A program made the position numbers and the translations under genes. Source: Chloroflexi bacterium HGW-Chloroflexi-4 (lineage in GTDB: Bacteria > Chloroflexota > Anaerolineae > Anaerolineales > Anaerolineaceae). Taken from it: DNA of 64,000 nucleotides. Shown here piece after piece: positions 37,212 through 45,493 of the stretch (position 1 is the first letter of the stretch; every line of letters begins with the position of its first letter). The notes under the pieces are model-generated. The model did not search any database. It was not told the origin of the DNA and saw only the letters and a program-made list of their open reading frames with translations. The stretch lies in assembly GCA_002840715.1 (NCBI GenBank), contig PHBW01000008.1, positions 1 through 64,000 of the forward strand, written 5' to 3'.

Positions 37212-38228
37212 TTATTTCGCGCGATCAAACAATCCCCTAATAACCCTTTTTAAAGGCTCAACTCTTTCAAAATCCAAATTCATATCATCAAGCAATTCAA
37301 AGGCTTCGGCATAAAGTTGCTCAAATTTCTGATTTGTCTTATGGGCACAGCCTTCAGCGTCAAGCAGTTTTGCCAATCGCAAAGCCTCTTCTTCTGTAAC
37401 TTCAGTCAATGTTTGCCATTCACGGAAAAAATCTTGCCGATTTAGAATACCTAATAAAACCGGATAGGTTTTCTTTTTTGAGACAAGGTCTGTAATCGTG
37501 GATTTTCCAGTTTGTTGACCATTTCCCCAAATTCCCAGCCAATCATCCTGCACTTGAAAAGCAGCGCCGATCTTGTAACCAAAATCCATGAGCTTCTTCC
37601 ATTGCGATTCTTCTGCCATGCCGATCAATGATCCGAGCCCCAAACAGGCAGCTAATAATGCTCCCGTTTTTCCTTCCACCATCTGCCAATAAAGGTCCAT
37701 TGGCAGATCATTTTTATCTTCAAAAGCTATGTCCAGATACTGCCCCCGTGTTAGTGTCAAACAAGCGGATTGAAGTAACTGAATGGCTTGAATCATCATT
37801 GCCTGGGCTAAAAATGGCTGCAATCGAAACAATGCCAGATAAGATGTCGTTAACATTGCATCTCCGGCGTTAATGGCTTGAGCTTCACCCCATTTGACCC
37901 ATACAGTTTGTCTACCGCGCCTGGTAATGCTTTTATCTTGAATATCATCGTGAATAAGTGAAAAGTTGTGCACCAGTTCTACGGCTGCAGAAGCTGGCAG
38001 CGCATTGCGCCAATCACCGCCACATGCATGACAAGCCAGCAACACCAGTAATGGACGAATACGCTTGCCTTGTACTTCAGGCCCGCTTTTATCACCCTGC
38101 CAGCCTAATTGGTAATGAAGCATTGAGATATATTCGGCTGGATAATCATTCAGTGATTGATCCAAACTCTTATGCAATTCATCATCAATGGCATTTTGTA
38201 ATTTTGAAATCTCAATCAAATTAGTCAT
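37212..38228 (-). CDS. Polyprenyl (geranylgeranyl-type) diphosphate synthase
   Basis: Builds isoprenoid diphosphates from IPP and allylic primers. The first aspartate-rich motif is SLIHDDIQDKS with the downstream RRG (RRGRQTVWVKWG) and the second is QVQDDWLGIWG, where DDxxG replaces the usual DDxxD. GKRIRPLL is the substrate-binding stretch. The 338-residue start at 38228 has AAGG 9 bases upstream; ATG 38234 is an alternative. It overlaps the end of fni by 8 bases, so IPP isomerisation and chain extension are coupled. Chain length cannot be read from sequence. Confidence 0.9.
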   Translation of the reverse strand: MTNLIEISKLQNAIDDELHKSLDQSLNDYPAEYISMLHYQLGWQGDKSGPEVQGKRIRPLLVLLACHACGGDWRNALPASAAVELVHNFSLIHDDIQDKSITRRGRQTVWVKWGEAQAINAGDAMLTTSYLALFRLQPFLAQAMMIQAIQLLQSACLTLTRGQYLDIAFEDKNDLPMDLYWQMVEGKTGALLAACLGLGSLIGMAEESQWKKLMDFGYKIGAAFQVQDDWLGIWGNGQQTGKSTITDLVSKKKTYPVLLGILNRQDFFREWQTLTEVTEEEALRLAKLLDAEGCAHKTNQKFEQLYAEAFELLDDMNLDFERVEPLKRVIRGLFDRAK

Positions 38229-39264
38229 GCGCATATGCCTTAATCAAAGGAATTTGTTTTAATTGGTCTATTGTTGCAGCACCAACTGCAAACATGGCTA
38301 TGCGCAACTCGAGGTTTAATTCGTCAATCAGGTTAACCACAGCTTCGCTGGACTGGGTGCCTGCTTTTAAAAATCCACCGGCCAGCCCGCCTAATGATGC
38401 TCCCAGCGCAATACTTTTTGCAATATCCAAACCCATGCGCAATCCACCAGATGCAATAATGGGAATTTTGGGCAAAAGATTATGCACCTCTAGAACGGCT
38501 AAAGCAGTCGGCATGCCCCAATCTTGAAAGTGCGAACTGATGCGAATGCGGGAATCAGATGTATTTCTATATTTTTCTACCTCAGACCATGAAGTCCCGC
38601 CGGCGCCAGCCACGTCAATACAGCTCACACCAGCATCAACCAATCTTCTGGCTATAATTGCGTTTATACCCCAACCCACTTCTTTGCCAATGACTGGCAC
38701 GTTAATCGATTTGCATATTTGACTAATTTTCTTTTCGAGGCCTGCAAAGTTGGTCTGTCCTTCAGGCTGCAGCGCTTCTTGCAAAGAATTAAGATGCAGG
38801 ATCAAAGCATCTGCTTCAGCCATTTCAACCACTCGTTTACATTCGTCCACGTCGCAGCCATTGTTAAGTTGAATCGCACCAAGGTTGGCATAAATGGGAA
38901 TGGAAGGCGCCCATTTTCTCAATTGATAAGTTTTTGCCGCTTCCTCTGAATCCAAACCTGCTCTGCCCGATCCAAGCCCCAAAGCTATTCCCCTTAATTG
39001 AGCGGCCTCGGCCAGGTTTCGGTTAATTTCTGATCCATCCGCGGTTCCACCGGTCATTGAAGAAATAAGAATGGGCGACTTCACCGTTTTACCAAGAAAG
39101 TTGCTCTCGGTCGATATGTCTATCAAATTTATTTCAGGTAGTGGATTATGAATAAACTGAAAAAGGTCAAATCCATTCTTAATACCGGATTGAACATCTT
39201 TCTTCAAATTAATTTCAATGTGATCATTTTTTCGGTTTTTAGTCAGCCGCGAAGAGTCATCCAT
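38221..39264 (-). CDS. fni: Type 2 isopentenyl-diphosphate isomerase
   Basis: FMN- and NADPH-dependent isomerase converting IPP to DMAPP. The 347-residue protein has [12 protein letters not shown] at the N-terminus, [44 protein letters not shown], and [20 protein letters not shown], all strong family motifs. It is upstream of the prenyl synthase and co-translated with it. Confidence 0.95.
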   Translation of the reverse strand: MDDSSRLTKNRKNDHIEINLKKDVQSGIKNGFDLFQFIHNPLPEINLIDISTESNFLGKTVKSPILISSMTGGTADGSEINRNLAEAAQLRGIALGLGSGRAGLDSEEAAKTYQLRKWAPSIPIYANLGAIQLNNGCDVDECKRVVEMAEADALILHLNSLQEALQPEGQTNFAGLEKKISQICKSINVPVIGKEVGWGINAIIARRLVDAGVSCIDVAGAGGTSWSEVEKYRNTSDSRIRISSHFQDWGMPTALAVLEVHNLLPKIPIIASGGLRMGLDIAKSIALGASLGGLAGGFLKAGTQSSEAVVNLIDELNLELRIAMFAVGAATIDQLKQIPLIKAYAHD

Positions 39265-39402
39265 TGCACCTCAATTCTTTTTTTCAGTATACCAAAACTA
39301 AAATCTTATTACAGAAATAATTAAAGGTGATGTTATTTTCACATCTAAAGAACAAAAAAAGTGTTTTGTAGATATGGAAGCAATTTTATGATAAAACTGT
39401 CC

Positions 39403-39430
39403 TTGACAGAAACATCAGGATTGTTACAAT
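39403..39430 (+). promoter_or_regulatory. Promoter of the acyl carrier protein gene
   Basis: TTGACA (39403-39408) and TACAAT (39425-39430) with a 16-base spacer, about 45 bases before the start. AGGAGG is the ribosome site. Confidence 0.75.
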
Positions 39431-39473
39431 TTATGCTATCCAATAACACAACTACCGCCAGGAGGCTTTTAAG

Positions 39474-39710
39474 ATGAGTGAAACACTGAACAAAGTAACT
39501 GAAGTCATCGTTGATGTTTTAAAAGTGGATGCCAAAGAAGTTAAAGAAGAAACCCGTTTCGTCGAAGATTTAAAAGCAGATTCAATGGACCAATTCTTTT
39601 TGATCGACGGTTTCTGTGAAAAATTCGATATTAACATCAATGATGAAGATGCCCGAAACATTAAAACAGTTGCAGATGCAGTAAGCTACATCGACAGCCA
39701 TAAAAAATAA
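39474..39710 (+). CDS. Acyl carrier protein, atypical recognition helix
   Basis: A 78-residue acidic helical protein; Ser37 in LKADSMDQ is the phosphopantetheine site. The following helix reads FFLIDGFCEKFDI instead of the usual V-E-L-V-M-x-L-E-x-x-F pattern, lacking the glutamate used to dock on fatty-acid synthase partners, while the end (DEDARNIKTVADAVSYI) is ordinary. It stands alone with its own promoter and no fatty-acid genes nearby. It could be the main ACP with lineage-specific changes or a specialised carrier. Confidence 0.88.
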   Translation: MSETLNKVTEVIVDVLKVDAKEVKEETRFVEDLKADSMDQFFLIDGFCEKFDININDEDARNIKTVADAVSYIDSHKK

Positions 39711-39752
39711 TTTAGTTGTCTCCTGGTGCGGTTTCCACACCTAAAGACGGTA

Positions 39753-40619
39753 TTACAGTGCAATTATGCCCGGAATCTCTTCAGGATAACGGGCTATTTT
39801 TACGCCTATTGATTGAAGGGCTTCAATCTTGCTTTGAGCAGTTCCTGACGAACCCTCAATTAAAGCACCTGCATGCCCCATACGTTTGCCAGGGGGTGCT
39901 GATATCCCTGCAATAAACGCCACAACCGGTTTTGTCATTTCTGCGGAAATAAAATTTGCCGCCTTTTCTTCATCATTGCCACCGATTTCACCAATCATAA
40001 CTATGGCATCAGTACGTGCATCAGCTTCAAAAAGCTCAAGGCATTCGACAAAATTCAACCCCTTTACAGGGTCGCCGCCGATACCCACACATGTTGAAAC
40101 CCCCATGCCATTTTGTTGCAACGCATAGAGAACCTCATAGGTTAAAGTTCCAGATCTTGAAACGACGCCAATATTGCCTGGAATGGCAATATTGCCCGGG
40201 ATAATACCAACTTTTGATTCTCCAGGCGTTAACAATCCAGGACAGTTGGGTCCAATCAACCTTGTCCGTCGGGAGGATAGGTACTGCTTTACCCGCATCA
40301 TATCTTGAATGGGAGCGCCCTCGGTGATGCAAACGACCAATGGTATTTCAGCATCCACTGCTTCAAAAATGGCATCGCCAACATATTTCGCGGGTACGAA
40401 GATGACACTGGCATTTGCACCTGTTACTTCTACTGCGGTTTGTACAGAGTCAAACACCGGAACTTTGCCATTTAACACCCAATCGCCGCCTTTGCCAGGA
40501 GTGACGCCAGCTACAATATTCGTCTTGTAATTCAGCATCTGCTCGGTATGGAATAAACCCTCATTCCCCGTGATGCCCTGGATCAACAGCCGGGTCTCTT
40601 TGTTCACTAAAATGCTCAT
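39753..40619 (-). CDS. sucD: Succinyl-CoA synthetase alpha subunit
   Basis: With SucC makes succinate, CoA and NTP from succinyl-CoA. The 288-residue subunit has the CoA-binding [28 protein letters not shown], and the phospho-histidine in [11 protein letters not shown]. It overlaps sucC by ATGA. It is convergent with the acyl carrier protein gene; no clear terminator lies in the 42 bases between them. Confidence 0.95.
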   Translation of the reverse strand: MSILVNKETRLLIQGITGNEGLFHTEQMLNYKTNIVAGVTPGKGGDWVLNGKVPVFDSVQTAVEVTGANASVIFVPAKYVGDAIFEAVDAEIPLVVCITEGAPIQDMMRVKQYLSSRRTRLIGPNCPGLLTPGESKVGIIPGNIAIPGNIGVVSRSGTLTYEVLYALQQNGMGVSTCVGIGGDPVKGLNFVECLELFEADARTDAIVMIGEIGGNDEEKAANFISAEMTKPVVAFIAGISAPPGKRMGHAGALIEGSSGTAQSKIEALQSIGVKIARYPEEIPGIIAL

Positions 40620-41758
40620 GCCGCCACCTCTGCTGCCTTGCGAACTGCAATCGCTGCTGCTTCATGAAGACTTTTTGCTGGAATCAATTCTGAACCCTCA
40701 AGCAAATGTAAACCTTCTTCGTCGTTGGTTCCGACCAGTCTCACCACCACAGGAATTTTGGTTTGTAATTCTTTAAATGCACTCAAGATCCCCCGAGCAA
40801 CTTCATCACAACGGGTTATCCCGCCAAAAACGTTGATCAAAATGGCTTTTACTTTTTCATCAGAGAGAATTAAACGCAGTGAGTCTTCCACTTTTTTGGC
40901 GTTCGCACCGCCGCCGATATCCAGGAAATTAGCAGCTTCACCACCAAGTTCTTTGATGATATCCATGGTAGCCATGGCCAGACCGGCTCCATTCACCAGG
41001 CAGCCGATATTGCCTTCCATTTTTATGAAAGACACACCAATTTTTCGGCCTTGAATTTCAGTGGGTGGTTCTGCATTTTTATCCCGAAAATCAGATAAGT
41101 TTGGGTGTCTGAAAAGGGCATTATCATCCAAAACAATCTTGGCATCCAATGCAATTAATTTCTTCTCAGATGTAATTACCAGAGGGTTTATTTCAACCAG
41201 TGATGCATCACTATCCACATAGACTTTCCACAGTTGATTGATGATGTTGCTAAAATCCTGCCAATAAGAGCGGTCAAGGTCAATATTGATGGCTACATCA
41301 CGCAGTTGATAATCGCGCAGCCCGAGTAAAGGATCAATCACACGCTTAATGATTCTTTCAGGATTATTTCGTGATACTTCTTCAATCTCCATACCGCCGA
41401 AGCTTGAAGCCATTAATACCGGTTTTTGAGTATTGCGGTCGTTTGCAATACTAAGGTAAATTTCTTTATCAATTGAGACTATTTCATCCACTAACACCTT
41501 ACGGACCAGTAACCCATTGATCTTGTTGCCTAAAATCTGACCAGCGTATTCCTCGGCTTCACTGATCGTTTTGGCGATCCTAACCCCACCTGCCTTACCT
41601 CTGCCCCCTGTCAGCACCTGGGCTTTAATTACCACCATGCCGCCCAATTCTTCACTGATTTGCTTCACTTCGCTGATTGATTCAGCAATTCTCCCGTTGG
41701 GAACGGGTATTCCATACATAGTGAACAGTATCTTCGATTGGTATTCTTGAAGTTTCAT
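40616..41758 (-). CDS. sucC: Succinyl-CoA synthetase beta subunit
   Basis: ATP-grasp subunit of succinyl-CoA synthetase. The 380-residue protein starts [20 protein letters not shown], has [15 protein letters not shown] (nucleotide site), [15 protein letters not shown], and [18 protein letters not shown]. Start 41758 is the ATG with AGGTGG 4 bases upstream. Gene order sucC-sucD is standard. The pair may run in the citric acid cycle or in reverse for fermentation. Confidence 0.95.
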   Translation of the reverse strand: MKLQEYQSKILFTMYGIPVPNGRIAESISEVKQISEELGGMVVIKAQVLTGGRGKAGGVRIAKTISEAEEYAGQILGNKINGLLVRKVLVDEIVSIDKEIYLSIANDRNTQKPVLMASSFGGMEIEEVSRNNPERIIKRVIDPLLGLRDYQLRDVAINIDLDRSYWQDFSNIINQLWKVYVDSDASLVEINPLVITSEKKLIALDAKIVLDDNALFRHPNLSDFRDKNAEPPTEIQGRKIGVSFIKMEGNIGCLVNGAGLAMATMDIIKELGGEAANFLDIGGGANAKKVEDSLRLILSDEKVKAILINVFGGITRCDEVARGILSAFKELQTKIPVVVRLVGTNDEEGLHLLEGSELIPAKSLHEAAAIAVRKAAEVAA

Positions 41759-41821
41759 CAAGCCACCTTTAGTTCAATATTCACTTGCATAAGAATTATA
41801 CACTCCCTTAAAATATTAAAA

Positions 41822-41853
41822 ACAGCCCGGATATAAAACCGGGCTGTCATTTT
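41822..41853 (-). terminator. Terminator after the SPFH gene
   Basis: ACAGCCCGG (41822-41830) pairs with CCGGGCTGT (41839-41847). On the minus strand the stem is followed by TTTTTAATATTTT; on the plus strand by CATTTTT, so it may act in both directions. Confidence 0.82.
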
Positions 41854-41868
41854 TACGCATATTGCCTT

Positions 41869-42924
41869 TTACTCTTTTAAGAAGTTTTCAAGAGCTTCTT
41901 TACTGATGCGGTAAGACTCGCCAATTTTCTTGGCTTTCAACCCACCAGAGGTAATGGCTGCAATCACATCCGCTTCTGCAACTTTCAACACGGTTGCAGC
42001 TTCAGCGGTCGTCATCACGGATGGAATCGCTGCGGCAGCGGCAGCCCCGGCAGCTATGGCACCAGTCTGAGGCTGATTTTGTCCAATACCTGCGAGGGAT
42101 TGTGATAGCACATTACCAATCCCCAAACCTGCGCCAATACCGGCGGTCAAACCAGCGCCGCCGCCAGGATTATTGGCTGCTTCACGCATGGCATCAGAGG
42201 CCTGCAATTGAGCGTAGGTGGCCATATCCAACATACCCATTGCTCGTAGCTCTTCAGCAGATTTCTCAGAGGGTTTCAGGCTACCAATGTAGAAAGATTT
42301 CAGCAGACAGCCAAGAGCGGCAAAGTCATCCTGCGCCTTGGCGCGGATGCCGGCACCCAACTCTTCGGTAAGGGATATGAGCTCAAAAACGTTCTTCTTT
42401 TCACCAGTGGTCGAAAGAATATCCTGCAATTTGGAGAGAAGCATGATTCTAAAGCGACCTTCAATCTCAGAAAGCTGGTATGAGCTTTTGGCACCCATAA
42501 TTTGAGTAACAAATTGCTGCGGATCAGAGATCTGGAAGCTGTAAGTACCATAACCTGTTAATAACGCCACACCCAGACCTACACCGGCATTTTTGACCAT
42601 AATAGGCTGAGCAGTGCCCCATTTGCGATCAGGAAACTCTTTGGTGGAAACGAAATAAACTTCGGCTGTGAAAGGTGTTCGATCATTGAAAGCTTTGCCA
42701 ATAAAATCAGTTAACAACGGAATATTTGCAGTGACGATTGTGTGACGTCCGGGGCCAAATGAATCAAGCGCCTGGCCGTCACGCATGAAGACAACGCGCT
42801 GTGACTCACGGACAATAATCTGAGAACCGATGCGCAGATCACAAACGCCGGTCTCAGGAAATCGATGTACCAACTCATCGTTCATCTCATTTGGATATTC
42901 AACTACATCAAAAATTCGTGCCAT
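41869..42924 (-). CDS. SPFH-domain (YdjI/virion-core-like) protein with C-terminal excisionase-type HTH
   Basis: The 351-residue protein has an N-terminal SPFH/band-7-like domain of the soluble YdjI type (WGTAQPIMVKNAGVGLGVA, GTYSFQISDPQQFVTQIMG, LGCLLKSFYIGSLKPSEK). A Gly/Ala-rich linker (about 248-298) leads to a final 50 residues, TTAEAATVLKVAEADVIAAI..KAKKIGESYRISKEALENFL, which closely fit the HTH_17 excisionase/MerR-like DNA-binding fold. Relatives usually end in a zinc ribbon instead. There is no signal peptide or membrane helix. It follows a coiled-coil gene by 32 bases and has GGGAGAG before its ATG. Function unknown; SPFH proteins form oligomeric scaffolds. Confidence 0.8.
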   Translation of the reverse strand: MARIFDVVEYPNEMNDELVHRFPETGVCDLRIGSQIIVRESQRVVFMRDGQALDSFGPGRHTIVTANIPLLTDFIGKAFNDRTPFTAEVYFVSTKEFPDRKWGTAQPIMVKNAGVGLGVALLTGYGTYSFQISDPQQFVTQIMGAKSSYQLSEIEGRFRIMLLSKLQDILSTTGEKKNVFELISLTEELGAGIRAKAQDDFAALGCLLKSFYIGSLKPSEKSAEELRAMGMLDMATYAQLQASDAMREAANNPGGGAGLTAGIGAGLGIGNVLSQSLAGIGQNQPQTGAIAAGAAAAAAIPSVMTTAEAATVLKVAEADVIAAITSGGLKAKKIGESYRISKEALENFLKE

Positions 42925-42956
42925 TGGGTCTCTCCCTCAAAAAAGAATTATTTTAA

Positions 42957-43475
42957 TTATTGTCCGAGTTTCAACAGTTCAGCACGTTGATTGAAAGCAT
43001 CTACACAATCCTGAGCTTTTTGGTTGAGGTTGCGAATGGCTGCAGGCAAACCATCAGTTCCAATTGATGCTTCAAGATTATCAATCGCGCTGGCAACATC
43101 ATCCCCCATGGTAATCAGTGCCAAATCGTATTGATACATTTTTTCCAATTCGGTCTCATTTATTTTTGTAGATTCAAAAAAGCTGGAATAACCATAAGCG
43201 GCATTTCTCACACGATCAATGAATTGACGCAGTCTTGTTGAAGCGATTTCGATTTCATCGAGTACTTCAAGCTGACCGGCGCTTACCAAATCTCTCTGAA
43301 TGCTTGATATTCTAGTCCACTGAGTCTGAAATTTATCAGAAACAGTTTCACGTAACAACTTATCAGCATTTCTGCGATCCACACGCTCAATGTAGCCTTT
43401 GAACCCAGGGATCTTGGCAAATAACTTCTTGATGACATCTTGTTGAGATGTGACCCGATCAAACAAATCGCTCAT
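42957..43475 (-). CDS. Unknown helical coiled-coil protein paired with the SPFH gene
   Basis: I do not recognise a named family. The 172-residue protein is predicted almost fully helical with heptad-like segments (RNADKLLRETVSDKFQTQW, QLEVLDEIEIASTRLRQF, LPAAIRNLNQKAQDCVDAF). FAKIPGFKGYIERVDRRNAD at the N-terminus is a conspicuous motif. No signal peptide. GGAGG precedes the start, and a promoter lies upstream. Being first in a two-gene operon with the SPFH-HTH protein suggests a physical partner. Confidence 0.75.
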   Translation of the reverse strand: MSDLFDRVTSQQDVIKKLFAKIPGFKGYIERVDRRNADKLLRETVSDKFQTQWTRISSIQRDLVSAGQLEVLDEIEIASTRLRQFIDRVRNAAYGYSSFFESTKINETELEKMYQYDLALITMGDDVASAIDNLEASIGTDGLPAAIRNLNQKAQDCVDAFNQRAELLKLGQ

Positions 43476-43515
43476 TCTTATCCTCCGTTTTGCACATAAT
43501 TAGCAATTCTTAACG

Positions 43516-43544
43516 ATTATAGTATTTTTTCTTACCTCTTACAA
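43516..43544 (-). promoter_or_regulatory. Promoter of the coiled-coil/SPFH operon
   Basis: Minus-strand TTGTAA (43539-43544) and TATAAT (43516-43521) with a 17-base spacer. Predicted start lies about 30 bases before the ATG. Confidence 0.7.
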
Positions 43545-43670
43545 TTTATTTTACGGTTTTTATTCAATAACGGTTCGATTTTCCTATTAATCTTTTATAA
43601 GAATGAATACTTGGAAAATTGTGAGGTTTTATTGTTAAGTGATTGATAAGATTTTTTCCTTTTTTCGATG

Positions 43671-43678
43671 TATATAAT
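43671..43678 (+). promoter_or_regulatory. Extended -10 promoter of the first Flp pilin gene
   Basis: TATAAT at 43673-43678 is preceded by TGTA, but no matching -35 lies 16-18 bases upstream. The predicted start gives a leader of about 30 bases carrying AAAGGAG. Confidence 0.5.
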
Positions 43679-43714
43679 TTTAATAATTATTATTAAAAAG
43701 AAAGGAGTGGACCC

Positions 43715-43876
43715 ATGTTATTTGCACCGAAAGAAAAAGGACAAGGTTTGATTGAATACGCATTGATTCTCGTTTTAATTGCTGTGGTTGTGATTGTTGT
43801 CCTTCGTTTACTCGGACCTCAAATTGGCGGAATTTTCAGCAACATTAATAATTCTCTTTCCGCTGCACCAAATTAA
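43715..43876 (+). CDS. flp: Flp/Fap-type pilin, copy 1
   Basis: A 53-residue pilin too short for usual gene filters. MLFAPKEKG is the leader; the Flp motif G-QGLIEY places prepilin peptidase cleavage after Gly9, with Glu at +5 and Tyr at +6. A hydrophobic helix follows (ALILVLIAVVVIVVLRLL), then GPQIGGIFSNINNSLSAAPN. Start is supported by AAAGGAG 9 bases upstream. It is the main subunit candidate for the Tad pilus encoded downstream. Confidence 0.93.
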   Translation: MLFAPKEKGQGLIEYALILVLIAVVVIVVLRLLGPQIGGIFSNINNSLSAAPN

Positions 43877-43913
43877 TTTTTTCAATTGTTAAGTAGCTGT
43901 AATGTAAAAAGGG

Positions 43914-43941
43914 TTGAAAACGCGTCACTGGATAATATAAT
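43914..43941 (+). promoter_or_regulatory. Promoter of the second Flp pilin gene
   Basis: TTGAAA (43914-43919) and TATAAT (43936-43941) with a 16-base spacer, between the two pilin genes. Confidence 0.7.
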
Positions 43942-43979
43942 TAAATTACTTATTATTACTATTACGAAAGGAGATAAAC

Positions 43980-44135
43980 ATGTTATTCGCCCCGAAAGAA
44001 AAAGGTCAAGGTTTAATTGAATACGCATTGATTCTTGTTTTGATTGCTGTTGTTGTGATTGTTGTCCTTCGCTTGCTCGGACCCCAAATTGGCGGAGTTT
44101 TCAGCAAAATCAATAACTCTCTTTCAGCTGTCTAG
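43980..44135 (+). CDS. flp: Flp/Fap-type pilin, copy 2
   Basis: A 51-residue pilin identical to copy 1 over the first 39 residues; later changes are I40V, N43K and a shorter end (SAV). Over the first 50 codons I count 13 silent and 2 amino-acid changes against copy 1, showing selection to keep the protein sequence. It has its own promoter and a GAAAGGAG ribosome site. A terminator follows, so pilin transcripts mostly end before cpaB. Confidence 0.93.
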   Translation: MLFAPKEKGQGLIEYALILVLIAVVVIVVLRLLGPQIGGVFSKINNSLSAV

Positions 44136-44160
44136 TTATTACATTACCGTGCAAGTATTC

Positions 44161-44192
44161 AGAAAGGCTCTGTTATCAGGGCCTTTCTTATT
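44161..44192 (+). terminator. Terminator/attenuator after the pilin genes
   Basis: AGAAAGGC (44161-44168) pairs with GCCTTTCT (44181-44188), followed by TATTT. The weak T tract would allow partial read-through into the pilus assembly genes. Confidence 0.72.
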
Positions 44193-44211
44193 TGTAAGCA
44201 ATAAATTGCCC

Positions 44212-44233
44212 AAAAATTGAGTAAAAATTGAGT
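44212..44233 (+). repeat. Tandem 11-bp direct repeat upstream of cpaB
   Basis: AAAAATTGAGT occurs twice head to tail (44212-44222 and 44223-44233), 20 bases before a TATAAT box at 44254-44259. It could be an activator or repressor site for the assembly genes. Confidence 0.5.
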
Positions 44234-44303
44234 AAATAAAGATTTATTAGCCGTATAATTAATCTGATATTAATTAGGGATGAAGGATATGTAGGAGGTT
44301 TCA

Positions 44304-45458
44304 ATGGCTGCAGGAAAAAAACGTAAAAGTAACTTACTTATTATTATCATTTTGATCATAGCTGTCGGCGCAGTCCTGGCTTATCTGGTGCTGACAGGCA
44401 ACCCCGGTCTCTTAGGCGGAACACCTGCCGCCAACCAAACCGAACCTACTCCAACACCAAACATTGATCTAGTGGATATCGTTATCGCGTCTCAATCGAT
44501 TCAACGCGGTACGTTGATTACGAGTGATATGGTCACGACGATAAAATACCCTCGTTCTCAAATGGCTGAGGGTGTATTTTACGGAAACATCGATGAAGTA
44601 ATTGGACAAAAAGCTAAATATGACATTGAACCTACTGTACCTTTGACGTTAAGCATGGTTATGGCCGAAGATGGCGGTTCACTGGCTTCTTTTGATATTC
44701 CTGATGGGATGACTGCAATGTCCATCCCTGTCAGCCCTGAAACTAGCGTGTCTTTTGCACCACAGACTGGCGATCATGTGATGGTTGTGGGTTGTATGTT
44801 ACTATCTGATATTGACATAGATTTTCAGACTCGTTTGCCAAACAATACAAACACTACATATATACCTGTTGACATTAATGGCGTCAGTGATGAAGTTCTG
44901 TCAGTAATATTGACTGCCAAAGGTACTTCAAATGCTATCTCAGTTGAACCGAGTGCCGAAGGCTCTTTAAATTATTATGGTCGATATGAACTGGATCCAA
45001 GCACTAATTCATACGTCTATGTTACGGCCTCTGAAGCCCAACGTCCACGACTTACTTGCCAAACGATCATCCAGGATGCAGCCATTTTGAAGGTGGGTAT
45101 GTTCTCTGGTGACGTGGCCACTCAACCAGCAGCCGCTCCGACCACTATTCCTGAATCTGTAGAACCTACACCCATGGTTGGCACCTCGTATGCAGACTAT
45201 GAAGGATCTGTAACTTTGATTTTAACTCCTCAAGATACATTGATTCTCAATTACTTATTATTGTCTGGTACAAAGCTTTCATTGGCATTACGCAGTGCTG
45301 GAGATGCAGGAGTGATCGTGACTGACCCTGTAACCTTGCAGTACGTGATGGATCAGAAAAATATCGTTTCACCTGCAAAACTTCCATATAACGTCGAACC
45401 CAGAGTTGACACACTTGTCTACCCCGGTTTTAATGACTATATACTGATTCAACCCTAA
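44304..45458 (+). CDS. cpaB: Tad pilus assembly protein CpaB/RcpC
   Basis: The 384-residue protein has an N-terminal membrane anchor (LLIIIILIIAVGAVLAYLVL) followed by a Pro/Thr-rich linker and a SAF domain (DIVIASQSIQRGTLITSDMV), then the RcpC-type domain including DGMTAMSIPVSPETSVSFA and GDHVMVVG. In diderm bacteria CpaB works with the secretin; here no secretin gene is present, so it probably acts in the wall or membrane. AGGAGG precedes the ATG. Confidence 0.88.
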   Translation: MAAGKKRKSNLLIIIILIIAVGAVLAYLVLTGNPGLLGGTPAANQTEPTPTPNIDLVDIVIASQSIQRGTLITSDMVTTIKYPRSQMAEGVFYGNIDEVIGQKAKYDIEPTVPLTLSMVMAEDGGSLASFDIPDGMTAMSIPVSPETSVSFAPQTGDHVMVVGCMLLSDIDIDFQTRLPNNTNTTYIPVDINGVSDEVLSVILTAKGTSNAISVEPSAEGSLNYYGRYELDPSTNSYVYVTASEAQRPRLTCQTIIQDAAILKVGMFSGDVATQPAAAPTTIPESVEPTPMVGTSYADYEGSVTLILTPQDTLILNYLLLSGTKLSLALRSAGDAGVIVTDPVTLQYVMDQKNIVSPAKLPYNVEPRVDTLVYPGFNDYILIQP

Positions 45459-45493
45459 TAGAGGTCGCTGATCATTGAATAACCGGAGTCGTG

